In this document: positions 33,801-44,728 of the stretch, in pieces | Layout: each line of letters starts with the position of its first letter | How positions within the stretch are numbered: position 1 is the stretch's first letter | Assembly (NCBI GenBank): GCA_001466705.2 | Contig: LATX02000112.1 | Coordinates: forward strand, 868,001-932,000 | Source of the DNA: Moniliophthora roreri | Taxonomy: Eukaryota; Basidiomycota; Agaricomycetes; Agaricales; Marasmiaceae | Direction: 5' to 3' | Length of the DNA: 64,000 bases | The notes under the pieces: generated by a model | The model's database searches: none | What the model was told of the DNA's origin: nothing | Seen by the model: only the letters and a program-made list of their open reading frames with translations | Translations under genes and position numbers: made by a program

Positions 33801-36524
33801 TGTATCCAACTAGGTTGCCTGTTTCTCACTATTAACAAAGGTGGTCTACCTACTATCTGCGATGGTGGATTGTTAATCAAAGTATTCTGTGCGCTCTTCA
33901 TTTCATACTAAGATTCTACATCCGACTGATTCGCATACCCAACAGCCTCTCTGGCAAGGGCATCTTCGCGCTCCACCCAAAACTTGAACTGTGGTACTAC
34001 CGTTTACTTGGCGCTCGTATCGGCAACAATATTTATATCGACAAGAACGCACGTTTAGGCGAGTTTGACTTACTCACCCTGGGTGATGGATGCAGAATAG
34101 ACGCGGCAACCGTTCGGGGGTTCTGCGTCGAGAGAGAGGGATCGTTCAGCCTTAGAAACATATCGATTGGCCGGAGAGCTGTCATCAACACCTACACCTG
34201 GATATCTCCAGGTGCGGTGATCCCTGACAGTACAGTCTGGGGCCCACATTCCTCGTCGTTCGATCAGCCTTTAGCTCGCTCATTCGGAGCTTATAACCGA
34301 ACTTCCTTCGTCGAACCGCATTGGATACTTCAGCTTCTAGTAGCATGGCCCATCATATTCGTGGTTCGCGTGGCATCATGTCAGTATTCTCTTCCATCAG
34401 TGAATCTGCAGTCGCTCACACCTCTTCAGACATTCCTTGGTTTGCATGCCTTTGGTTGATGATAGACCAAGCTATTGTCCTTAGAGACGGTCTGAGCTCA
34501 CTCGTATCCGTGATCTACTGGTTTGCAGCCCCTCAGAGGGTGACATTCCATGTTGTGGCCAGGGTCGTCCGAGCAGTCATCACGCCTATCCTACATGTGG
34601 CTCTCAGTATACTCGTGAAACGACTATTCGGGTTGAACAAAGAGTGCGCAGCGGCAGACGCCTCACAGATTACACTGTTGAAAAGATATATCAACTCCCA
34701 CCTTCTTTCGAAAAGGCGGCTAAAGGATGCATTCTCTCTTCTCGGAAATCACTACGAGATTGTTTCTGTGCGTTGCATTCCATTTTCATTTGCACTATTC
34801 TGAGATAGCATTACCAGATCGTCTACCGAATGATGGGTGCTAAAATTGGTCGAAGAGTGTACTGGCCCGGCTCTGGTGTCTACTGTTTAGACCCGGAGCT
34901 CCTGGAGATAGGTGACGACGTACGCATATACTTGTATATCTACTACATTCATCCACTCACACTTCGAGCTACAGGTCGTGTTTGGTTCACGGTCTGAGTT
35001 GTTCACGACAGACCGTCTGGGTACCGCGAAGATTGTGATTGGAAATGGCGGTATGTACTACTTTGTCATTGAAGTCTCATGGTGCTCACTGCTATACCCC
35101 AGCCATGATCGCAGATCGTGTCGTATTGTTGCCAGGAACTCGCGTTGGACACCGTACCGTCATGGGTTCTGGTGCACTAGGAAAGCGAAACGCAGTCTAT
35201 GAAGATAACTCAACGTGGATGGGGAATGGTAAGCATATTATTACTTGTCTAGTATTCGAACTTTTTCATTGATTCACGGCCCTAGACCGCGGTGAAGCCA
35301 TCTGTTTCAACAAGGGATCCCCGAATACTAAGGAAGACGATGACACCACCTCGCCTTTCGGTCGTGCTTTCTACAAGAGACAAGCGAACTATTTCGTCTA
35401 CCCTTATATCTTCATCCTCTTCACCAACCTTCTGGTGGCTGGTGCTTCCGCCGCGTACTGGTCTATCAGTGCTGTCGTAGCGGCCCAATTATTGCGTCAG
35501 CTTTTTATACACCTCAGCCAACTACAACTGTTTTCGCCTCACTGGCACAACTTTGGGACACTCTATGGTCTTATCGGGTGCTGCTTCGTTATTGTGCTTA
35601 GCATCCAGGCACTTCTCTCGCTGTTGTGGGTCATCTTGACAAAGTGGATTGTCATCGGACAAAGGCGACCAGGCCAGTACCATTGGGATAAGAGCAGTTA
35701 CTGTCAACGCTGGCAACTTCACCTTGTGTTGTCAAGACCACTTTATACCGGCCACGGAAACGGAGGGGTTCTGGCGCCCTTGACGGGAACCACCTTCATC
35801 GTTTGGTTTTATCGTGCAATGGGTGCAAAGATTGGCGACAATTGTGTACTATTCCCTGCGGGAAAGCCAGGTTTGATGACGGAACCAGATCTCGTCGAGG
35901 TATGTTCCGATCTGCAACTTGAGTCATAACTGATCATTGCATGCTCAGCTCGGACACGATGTATCGCTTGACTATTGCTCCGTTGTCGCACACATAAACT
36001 CTCGAGGGCAGTTTGCTTTGAATTCGTTAAGGATCGGAAACGGGTAAGTCCGCCAGTCATCTTTGAGTGCAATATCCTCAACGGCGCCCACAGATGTGCC
36101 ATGCGATCCGGCTCTCGTCTACTCTCAGGCGCTTCCATGGATGATGACAGCATGCTGTGTGAGCACACGCTATTGACTTCTGGAGAAGTCGCCGAAGCTG
36201 GCGAGGTGTATTATGGATGGCCAGCCAAGCGAATGGTGAAACCGAAAAGTGATGATTGCTCTTCTTTGAACGAGTCAAAGGGTGTCTCCCTAATATGCCC
36301 GATCTGCCGCGGCTTCCCCAAGGCATCAATAGTCACACCGTGTGGGCATGTATTCTGTGAATCGTACGTTCCCGTCTTTTTTTTTCTCATTTATGCGACG
36401 GTCGTGCTCAAATTTCTGCATATCTAGTTGCATAGAAGAGGTATCGAAATGTGCTGTATGCACGGAAACCTTCAACAAAGGCTCCCTCATAAGAATATAT
36501 CCCTCCTTTGCCACGATTTGCTAG
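30828..36524 (+). CDS. NRPS-like synthetase (A-T plus three beta-helix domains in membrane) reading into a RING finger
   Basis: ATG 30828. Adenylation domain motifs: LVLHTSGTSGKKKVV (A3), PLFHVGG, YGMTE (A5), GWFDSGDCGYMDTDGYLFIT (A7), GRSKEIINKGGEVISPFEIE (A8), and the A10 block AGKPLRIKL; carrier protein DFFMLGGNSLLLGKL with the phosphopantetheine Ser. From 33480 hydrophobic segments alternate with three left-handed beta-helix domains: LLGARIGNNIYIDKNARLGE (about 34000-34240), MMGAKIGRRVYWPGSGVYCL (34835-35200) and MGAKIGDNCVLFPAGKPGL (35820-36200). This order is that of epsilon-poly-L-lysine synthetases and fungal relatives, which polymerise an amino acid with tandem C1-C3 domains. After VYYGWPAKRM the frame stays open over a 22-residue linker into a RING-HC finger (CPIC, CGHVFCESC, CAVC) completed over an intron at 36364-36427, stop TAG 36522. 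Substrate unknown. A lost stop next to an old RING gene is the alternative to a true fusion. Confidence 0.85.
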
Positions 36525-36878
36525 CCGGACTTGTGGTACCCGTTCGTTTGCTATTATCATTATTATTATTGGACTCTTTATTGGATCTCCTTTTGGATGG
36601 GGTACATGTAGACTTTAGAATGCCAGTAGGATCGCTTTTTCAATGCAATCTCGTGAGTTACCAGTCCTTGGGACATGGTCACCGAGATTTCGCCTCTTGA
36701 CCTCTCTTCCATAACTTTACACGTCTACACATACCATACACGCTAATAACAGGTCCAAGTAGACGGAACACTAGAACGGATATTACAGTACATGTGCGTC
36801 TAATAAAGTAAGAGCGAAATCGGATAAAAAAAAATGTCTAACTGCGGGTCTTCTTTTTTCTCCGAACCTTCGGGGTGG
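36525..36878. other. Intergenic between convergent NRPS-like and DGAT2 genes
   Basis: About 350 nt of 3' flanks. Low-complexity TTATTATTATT near 36555 only. Confidence 0.4.
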
Positions 36879-38884
36879 TCATTCAATAATGACTAGTTCG
36901 CGAGTCCTAGCCTTGGCAAACTGGTCTTTGTACGTGTTCCAGATACTATGAAAGGAAATCGGGTTCAGTTCAAAGGTGTAATATGGGAAACGTAGCAACC
37001 ACAAAGTGACCGAAGTCGAAAGAAAAAGAAAAAGATCATATGACAGTGGAGTGAAACGGTGATCGTGTGTACTCACCGGGTCAATTCATCAATATACAAC
37101 TTTTGTATCCGCATAACTTCGTCAATATGAGGCTTATCTGACTGTGTGACATGTATGGGCTTCCCGACTATTCATAGGTAACGAGTGAATTCCAATCAAT
37201 ACGAATCATAAATTGACGAGCTGAACGTTTTTTTTTTACTCACTGACTGCCACGATTTGTCTTCGGTATGGCATTAGACCGAGATTATCTGTAAATCCGA
37301 ATTTTTGTGTTGGCGGGTAACGGAAAGAAGCACGTCCCAGAGTTCACGTACAGTTCAATAATCCTCTTCCATGGAACAAAGGTAGCGTGAACCCAAAGAC
37401 AGACTGGAATTTTTTCTGCAAGGCATAAACTGTCGTTCCCTTCTCGTTCGGCATTTGTTCGTATATCTAGGGAACACGTCATGAGCAAGGTAACACTTCG
37501 AAAGACAAAGAGCAGAGCCTCACATCATTTTCTCCGAACGAAAAGACTGGAACGAGGTCAGCCCTAGGGAAAACATTCATCTGGTGGGGTTTCTCCGCAT
37601 AATAACTGGAACCTACCCGTGCTGAATGGCAACTTTGATAAAACCAAGCCTATGATTGAGTGAGTTAGCTGACCGGATCGATTTCCTGGACAATCTTGCC
37701 TTACCGCTTCCGCAACGTGAGGTCCGCTGTACCCGGACGAGCGCTCAAACTCTCAGCAGCCCCACCGACTACAATCGTTATTGCTGATCCCGGACCAGCC
37801 TTGAGGATATTTGAACAGGACCGTTTGCTCACACTGCAGATTCCCATGGCCAAAATCACATCGCGGTAAAACGGCATTTTGAAATTGCTCGCAAGAGTCA
37901 ACAAGTGGGGCTTGATTCCCGGAAATGCCTTGGAGAAACCAGTTGCTAGACATTCAAGAGTTGGTTTGTGCCCCCCAAAAAAAAAAACTGAACAGTTAAA
38001 ACACGCACCTTCTGTTGCAAACGTCGCGAGAGCACCCCTAATCCCAGAACGCTGTCATGGAACACGAGAAGACAAAACTTCGGACACATACATTCCAATT
38101 ATGCCTACGCAATCTCACAATCAGCCGAGACAATTTTGCAAAGATGGGAAACACAAGGGCACACCATGAGGATGGTAGCCAAAGACATAAGGTCGATCGG
38201 CAGGAAGGTCTGCTTCCTGCCAGTACATGCGTTGCGTCAGTCTTGCTAATGTCATTTCCGAATCACTTGTCACTGAACCTTCAAGAATCTGCACATGCAT
38301 GAAAAGACCGTCATTAGAGACAAATAGGGGGACTGATATCTGAGGTATACGCACGACGCAGGGTAATAATCAGCAAAGTACTGCCAAAACCGAAGTTTTC
38401 GGAACCATGAGCTAGTTCTTCCACCATTTTCCGGACTCTGGTCGATCCAAACCACCCAAACTTGGTATGCAGCGAGAAATGGCCATAGCGGTGGAAATGA
38501 ACTAGGTTGCAAGTATCATGGGTTGACGAATTCGAGAAAAAGAAAAAGAAAATATCAGTGTTATTATACCAATAGGGTCGAATGAACGTTATACGCACCA
38601 CACAAATAAGAAAAGCACCGTCGTCAGCGCAATCGACACCGACCAGACTGCAACCGCCAGCATCTGCAGTCTCCTTTTCCTCGGAATTCGTGCAGGTACG
38701 AAGCTATTGACTTTTTGAGTCCATCAAGTTCACGACGTTTGTTCGAAAGCACCAACTCTATGTTTGCATGTAATGAATCGGTTATCGGTTTCAGTGGGGT
38801 TGTCGCGAGTACTGAAAGACGATCTCGCAAAGACGATGCAGATAGTGTCCGGGATGCATTCGAAAGCTTCCGACCAGATTCCAT
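36879..38884 (-). CDS. Diacylglycerol O-acyltransferase, DGAT2 family
   Basis: ER/lipid-droplet enzyme making triacylglycerol from diacylglycerol and acyl-CoA. From ATG 38884 the N-terminus is a Ser-rich cytosolic leader, followed by hydrophobic membrane-hairpin sequence (WPFLAAYQVWVVWIDQSPEN region). The family motifs follow: FWQYFADYYPAS, DLPADRPYVFGYHPHG (active-site HPHG), GALATFATEATGFSKAFPGI, FYRDVILAMGICSVSKRSCS, AITIVVGGAAESLSARPGTA, LVPVFSFGEND, FHGRGLLNYNLGLMPYR and the C-terminal VGKPIHV segment, ending VIIE at TGA 36881-36879. About ten introns. Every catalytic motif is present. Length fits the family (about 400 residues). It is convergent with the NRPS-like gene. Confidence 0.9.
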
Positions 38885-39743
38885 GGTGAGAATGACGGAG
38901 AAACGGAGGAGAAGAAGAGGGCTGAGCTCATTGCCGGCGGCGGTGCTCAGACCCGTCACTCACGTGAAACTTGACCCCGCTTTTTCCGGTCGCTCACTCT
39001 CAAACTGGTAGTTCAAAGTATTATATATTCACGAGCAGTGTCATGCTTAGAGACTCGTCAATGCAGCCACTGGGAATGATAGGATGGGTTCTGCGACAAG
39101 TCTAATGGCCCCAATGAAAAGTTCAATGACCTACACTGTTACATCACTGTCAGCAGCCTCTTGATCAGTCGCTGATTTGGATGGGTAGGTCGGTTTTAGT
39201 AGGGTACGGTAGTATAGAATATATGCAGCAGAAAATTGATAGCTCAAGCGAGGAGCAAGAAATATCACCCAGTGCCAGTGTATGGGATGTGCGGACGTCC
39301 GTGCTGGTTGGTGTATGAAGCTTGAAGGCGTATACACCTCATACTTTCGCGATGCCACCGTTGAAGGATGCCGACTTTGATTCTTGCTTCCTCTTTCCAT
39401 CTGATTTTGACCCAGCCAACTAATGGTAGCGTAACTCGCAGTATAGATTGTTCAATTTGTACTTGCTACAGTGGGCCATCAGAGTCCGTTTGTTGTGGTT
39501 TTTGGTCTTCATAACATCACGTGTTCACACATGCACCCGCCTCATGATTCATTGATTGACCCTTGAGTCTTGACTCTTGAGTCGACTCGAAGAAATCGTC
39601 GGTCACTACACATTACTCCACCTTCCAACGTTTACATTGTCTCTTGTTCACGCCCCATCGTACTGTGTGTGCACTGGAATTACCGGGTAGGACAATATTT
39701 AGATGTTTTGCGGTGATCAAGCTGACACTGACTAGACAAAGAA
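38885..39743. other. Divergent promoter region between DGAT2 and the MYND gene
   Basis: No coding seen. Near 39519 is CACGTG (E-box-like). Near 39560-39592 TTGAGTC, TTGACTC and TTGAGTC/GACTC words are clustered; TGACTC is the core recognised by Gcn4/AP-1-type bZIP factors. Their use is untested. Confidence 0.35.
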
Positions 39744-41672
39744 ATGAACGATTTACAGAACTTCATGATCCAATCTGACCGATTTTTCACCACTACAAAC
39801 GAGGCAATTCATGCACTGCGAGCCCTAGGCGAACCACGAAGTCAGATCGATAGCTCCGAACCAAGCCAACGCCTACAAAACGTTCTGGAGATCGTAGCCT
39901 TTCTGACACGTCGGGTGATGTCCTCCACAAAAGCCGATGTTCTTCGTCCAGTGGTTGATTGCATTCATCGAAATTGGTCATCCTTACTTTCTCCATGGAT
40001 CATGTTCCTGCTTGAGACATTTGCAGTTTTTGATGGGGAATCTCGCACGAAGCACAGCGTTGAATTTCGTGACCGTGTCCTTGGTCTCATCCCACCCCTC
40101 ATCTCATACACAATGTGCTCTGCCATACCAGATAAAACGAAGGAGATCCAAGATCTCACGCAGAAATCACCCTTTCTTTTTCCGCTAATGACCCGGATCT
40201 GGATCAAAACCGTTGCCAAATCGCACTGGACATGGAGACGGTGGTCCATTCGCGTTGCCGACACCATTGGCTCTGGACCTGATACACTGTTTTCACAATT
40301 CGTGGAAGCTCTGAAAGATGTGCACAAAACGGATGATATTGTAGCCGTCAGCATTGCACATCTGGTTAATCAGGGTCCTGACATATGCGTCCATGGAATT
40401 GCCGGGTTTCGGGACTCCGTTTTTCTATTAGACAATGTGATTAGCCCAGCTACTCCGTTCTACCACCCATTCTTTGAGCAAGGTGGTATCCGGGCACTTG
40501 TCAACCTGCTATCCACATTGAGCAGGTCGGAAGCGTGGGACATAGCCGAGGATAATGCTCTTTACACCTTCTCGGCAGCCCAACATGTGGCCAACATGCT
40601 GCTGAAAGCGGTATCCGGCTCATTGCGTGCCATGTCAGACGCACTCGATTTTGGCCTTATCAAGGTGTTCTTTAGAGCACACCGACTCTATGAATACGAC
40701 CGTAACTCTGTCACTTCTCAAAACCCTCGAGCGTTGACATGTTGGAAGTTTTCCCAAGTGATGCAGCGGATTGCTGGTTGCCTTGTGTACCCAGGTATTC
40801 TGCGCCGATTTCTGAGGGCTATGAAGGTTGTTGCCAAGTTGGGTCTGGAAGAGAGACTCCAGCCACGACCGAGCTACTTTTGGCCACTTTGGCAATCGAC
40901 GACTTCCAGAGCGCTCGACCTTCGAACAATGTTGGATAACTTGAATATGGAAGCACGCATGACGTGCGGCTACGCCAAGGTCGGGTGTCTTTGCGATTTG
41001 AACATTTATGCTCTTTTTGATCGTCCTGTTCTTTGACTTTTTCTTCGATAGTGTCCTCTCAAGACTACTCCGCCCCAAGGACGAGTCAAGTATCTTCGCT
41101 GTACTTCGTGCATAAGTACCACATACTGTTCCCGTCGGTGTGCGAAGAAAGCATGGAATGCACACAGATCGACGTGTAAAGGCCTTTCACAGACCGCCAA
41201 ATGTGAGTACTTGGTGTCCTCGACGTGATGTCATCCTATACTCATCTCACCACCTCTGTATAAAGTAGGCCGACCATTCCCATCAAATCTAGAGGTCGCC
41301 TTCTTCCGGGTAATATTATTTCACCTTTCGATGCGTCATTTGCAATCCATTCTACGTCAGAAAGATTCGTTTGCTAGGACGATGCGGAAGCATCAGCGCA
41401 GTGTTGTGGTCTTTGACTTGGATAACGCAAAGTCAGATCTTCGGGAACCCGACATTATTCGGGTTGTGGATGTTGAGAGTGCCATTCATGATAAAAGAAT
41501 GAAAAGCGTTCCATCCTGTGCCATAGAACTGGCGTCTGTGGCTCGCTCTGCCCGTCAAGGCGCTGATATGGTCCTCCTCGGTTTCTTTTCGTTTCCAGCA
41601 GCATATGGTATGCATTCGGCAGGGATTCCAGGCCCAATACCTATCATTCATATCGTTCCTGTGAAACAGTGA
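39744..41672 (+). CDS. MYND zinc-finger protein
   Basis: Three exons. Exon 1 (39744-40979) encodes about 410 residues of alpha-helical, armadillo-like sequence beginning MNDLQNFMIQSDRFFTTTNE, with no catalytic motif I recognise. After an intron at 40980-41050, exon 2 carries the MYND finger: CPLKTTPPQG, RCTSCISTTYCSRRCAKKAW and NAHRSTC, the C-x2-C, C-x3-C, H-x3-C pattern with the conserved Tyr-Cys. After a second intron at 41212-41274, exon 3 adds about 130 residues (PSNLEVAFFRVILFHLSMRH onward) and ends HIVPVKQ at TGA 41670-41672. Agaricomycetes have many such proteins with a helical N-terminal half and a MYND module; partners are generally unknown. MYND fingers bind proline-rich peptides. 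Confidence 0.82.
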
Positions 41673-41928
41673 TCGTGGCAGACTAATTGGCGAGTACGTA
41701 GATTCAACCGAGCAGTGTGTTCTAGTAAGTTACTAGGTCCCAAAGATGTATGCTCTTCCTGTATCGCTATGTGCACATAAAATGAACATATCCGGCAGAG
41801 AAACATCATTGGATTGAACTTTCATAGTTGAAATTATGTCCAGTGAATAAAGTACATAGTCCTTGAATGAAGAATTCTTCACAACAAATAAATATCGGTA
41901 TACCAGGCATTTGCCACGAGCAGGTCGA
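41673..41928. other. Intergenic between convergent genes
   Basis: Short 3' flanks; nothing recognisable. Confidence 0.4.
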
Positions 41929-43913
41929 TCATGAAGGCGGCTGGAAAATCACGTTTTTCGCCTCAAACGCCAGTGCAAACGTCTGTTTTTCAACGTCTCC
42001 ATTGAACACGTCAAAGGAGTTTTGGAAGAATCCTGTCAGGTTGGCAGCGTAAAAGGTGTACCCAGCCGTGGGTGGGTGTCGTGGGTCTAAAGGTACTTCC
42101 ACAACCGAGGTTTGGAACGGGACGACAAAAGGATTAAAGGCCTTCAGGGTGATTTTGGCGTTAGAGACCTCTGCGTCCCGTACCTGAAATAAAGGAAGTG
42201 CCTTAGTAGCAATCCTAGAACACATGCTTGGCGTCACATACCGCAATGACAATGTCGCTGCCCATAGGTATCTGGTTGGAATCGAAGAATAATTGACTAC
42301 GGATGACATCGTAGAGGACATCGTCTTGGTCGATCGGATATCCCTCGCCATCATCATTCTTGACCAGAGTAGGCTTAGACCCATCCTGTTCGTCAACTTC
42401 AAACCAGAACTTGGAGATGGAAGTTGCAGCGTTGATCTCGACAGTCCACTCGTATTGCAGAGCGGTTGTTCCATGAGACTTTTGCAAGAAGGTTGTCCCT
42501 ATGGACGACACATTGGTATGTGGGGCGCTACAACCAGCAGGAGGGCAAGAATATCCCTGTCGGTCGAGCCAGACAATTCTGACTTGTCTATTCGGGTTCT
42601 CTGTCGGATTTAGAAGCTGGGAATTAAAAGTATTTTAGCTCTTGTACGGATCATAAGTCCGTTTACCTACGCACCCGTAGAGTGGTTCCCAAGACCAAGT
42701 TCCCTGTGTCCTTTGAGACGGAAAGTCGGGCCTTTCCAACCTTGTAATCAAATGGATCGATGACATCGGTGAGAGTCACAGAGTCCGGAACAGTATTGAT
42801 CATTCGTTCAATTAGCGTAGAGCAAATCTGCATGAAAGTGTCGCGGGAAGAAAGGCTATATGAAAATAGAATGCCAGTCAGCCGCGCGTTTTGTTTGACG
42901 GGTTACGCTGTGCTAACCTTTGCATGGTCACATTTCCATCGCTGCCGAAAATTCTCTCGTCAGAGTTGGTGGTCATGTTGGGCCCTACTACAAGGAGGTT
43001 TGGTGTGGTACCATCCAGGAATTGCGTTACACTGTACAATGTTTTTAGCATTCAAGGACAATTAGAAAATTCCAGGGTTAACTTACACTCCTTCATCGAA
43101 TTTTGTTGTCTGATTGTTGAAGAAGACAAAATCTCGCTCGTGTTTCACAATATCCGGGAAGTCGCTCTTTGTTACACCACCAAATGCATGGGGCCCACAA
43201 GCGGTAAGTGCAATCATTTCCGACTGATTAAATCCAGCAAGCCTGAACTGCTCGATATGTGTCGCCAGGACCTCCTGAGGTTGAGGTACACCCAAAGGAC
43301 CAGGGCCAGAAGCATCAACACGTCCGGCTCGGTATGGTATGGTAGGACCATCGCAGGAAGCAACTCCAAGCACAGCACCCATCGCAATGATGTCGGCCAC
43401 TGAGGACGTAGTTAGAGGGAATAAATCGACGGAAACTATGACAAGTATAGACTTACTACCGAAGAAGGGCGTACCGAATCCAACAAAGTCGCCAATGCTA
43501 CGGTTCATGCCGACGCCGACGTTCTGCAGTACCAAAAGTAGGTGAGCATCACATAGCAAGAGTTCTTCGGACGTAACACTGACCTCCGCTCTATCTAACT
43601 CGTAGATGATGGACGCGTCTGCGCCGCCAGTACCATCTTCCACATTGTGAGTCGCCGAATCATGAAAGGCCTGTTCTAAACTTAGAGGGTGGGCATGTGC
43701 TACAGAATGTGAACAACTTACGATTCGGAGCCACTGAGCGCCCACTGTCGTGTTATCTCGCTCAGCGCAATTCAGAGTGGTATTCTCTAGGAACGGTAAC
43801 TCATAGAGTACCGAATCGATCCAGTCCATTTGAGGCGACGGCCAGTGGAACATCTTTCCTTGAGCCACGACAGCGCTGCCAGTCAAAAGCCACGGTACAG
43901 AGAAATATCGCAT
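41929..43913 (-). CDS. Secreted haem peroxidase (plant/fungal peroxidase fold) with a long C-terminal domain
   Basis: Extracellular haem enzyme using hydrogen peroxide. ATG 43913 begins a signal peptide (RYFSVPWLLTGSAVVAQG). Joined exons give the distal site WLRIAFHDSATHNVEDGTGG (Arg and His), ADASIIYELDRAENVGVGMN, the segment ADIIAMGAVLGVASCDGPTI, and PYRAGRVDASGPGPLGVPQP. The proximal block is IALTACGPHAFGGV, where most class II enzymes have ASH-type sequence, and it supplies the candidate haem-ligand His. About 250 further residues (from FDYKVGKARLSVSKDTGNLV through TFALAFEAKNVIFQPPS) form a beta-rich C-terminal region not present in classical lignin or manganese peroxidases. I see no manganese-site or surface-Trp signature. 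Stop TGA region 41931-41929. About nine introns. Confidence 0.82.
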
Positions 43914-44728
43914 GACGAATTATCTTGAGAGCGTGGACGAGTTTCGCGTCTTCCATACCGGCTCCTTTTATATGTTCTGGGAGGCGTTTCAGATCCCCAC
44001 ACTACACCGCCGAGAAACTGTCAAACAGCATGTCGATCAGATTCTGAAGTTTACTGCGTACGTACTGGAAAGGCTGAATCTGTCAACAACCCGTGTCCAT
44101 AAGCCAACATGTGCATTTATAACATAGCTGTGAACGCCTGGGAGCGCATCAGTGGCGACGTCCACTATGCGTCGAATCAGCCGACGCGCCCTACCAAATA
44201 ACTCAACCATTCTTACAATGAAACAGGGTTGTGGATTTCCGATGTCAGTGTATACTGTGATACGCAGCCAAAATGCTACCCACACTCCACAATGATTCAA
44301 TTGAAAGCACTGCGGTTCCGGAACTCTACAGCAGTAGGACTGATTAGTATCAGACTGGGAGGCGTCACGAGGACACTCACCAAAGAAACGAAGTAACACC
44401 AATGATAGTGCACACATGGGTGAGAGAAGAGAAGAAAATCAACGTGAATTGTATACATGGACGCTCAACAAAACAGCACATAGTATGGACCAACATCGTT
44501 GTACAACAATGGTGTATTGCGGTGAGTAAGGGATAATGCCTCCAACTTAGATCTCCGAGCTTGGCATCATTGAAGTGAACGAAGGAAATATGCTTCAATA
44601 ACGACGACAATAGGTGACACCTCACAGCGTCACCGCCACAACGCGCGTTCTCCTCTCGGCGTGAGTCCTGACTCAACCCTCCCACACTATGAGCTGGCTG
44701 CCTAGGTTCACCACCGACAGCGACACCT
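43914..44728. other. Intergenic, peroxidase promoter and DnaJ gene 3' flank
   Basis: About 800 nt. Minus-strand frames at 44037-44417 and 44377-44790 show no family motif. TTTTATATGTTC near 43967 is a possible TATA-like element for another gene direction only. Nothing else seen. Confidence 0.35.

Noticed and set aside
40635..41165. 176-codon minus-strand frame
   Set aside because: Antisense to the MYND gene, whose exons and zinc ligands are clear.
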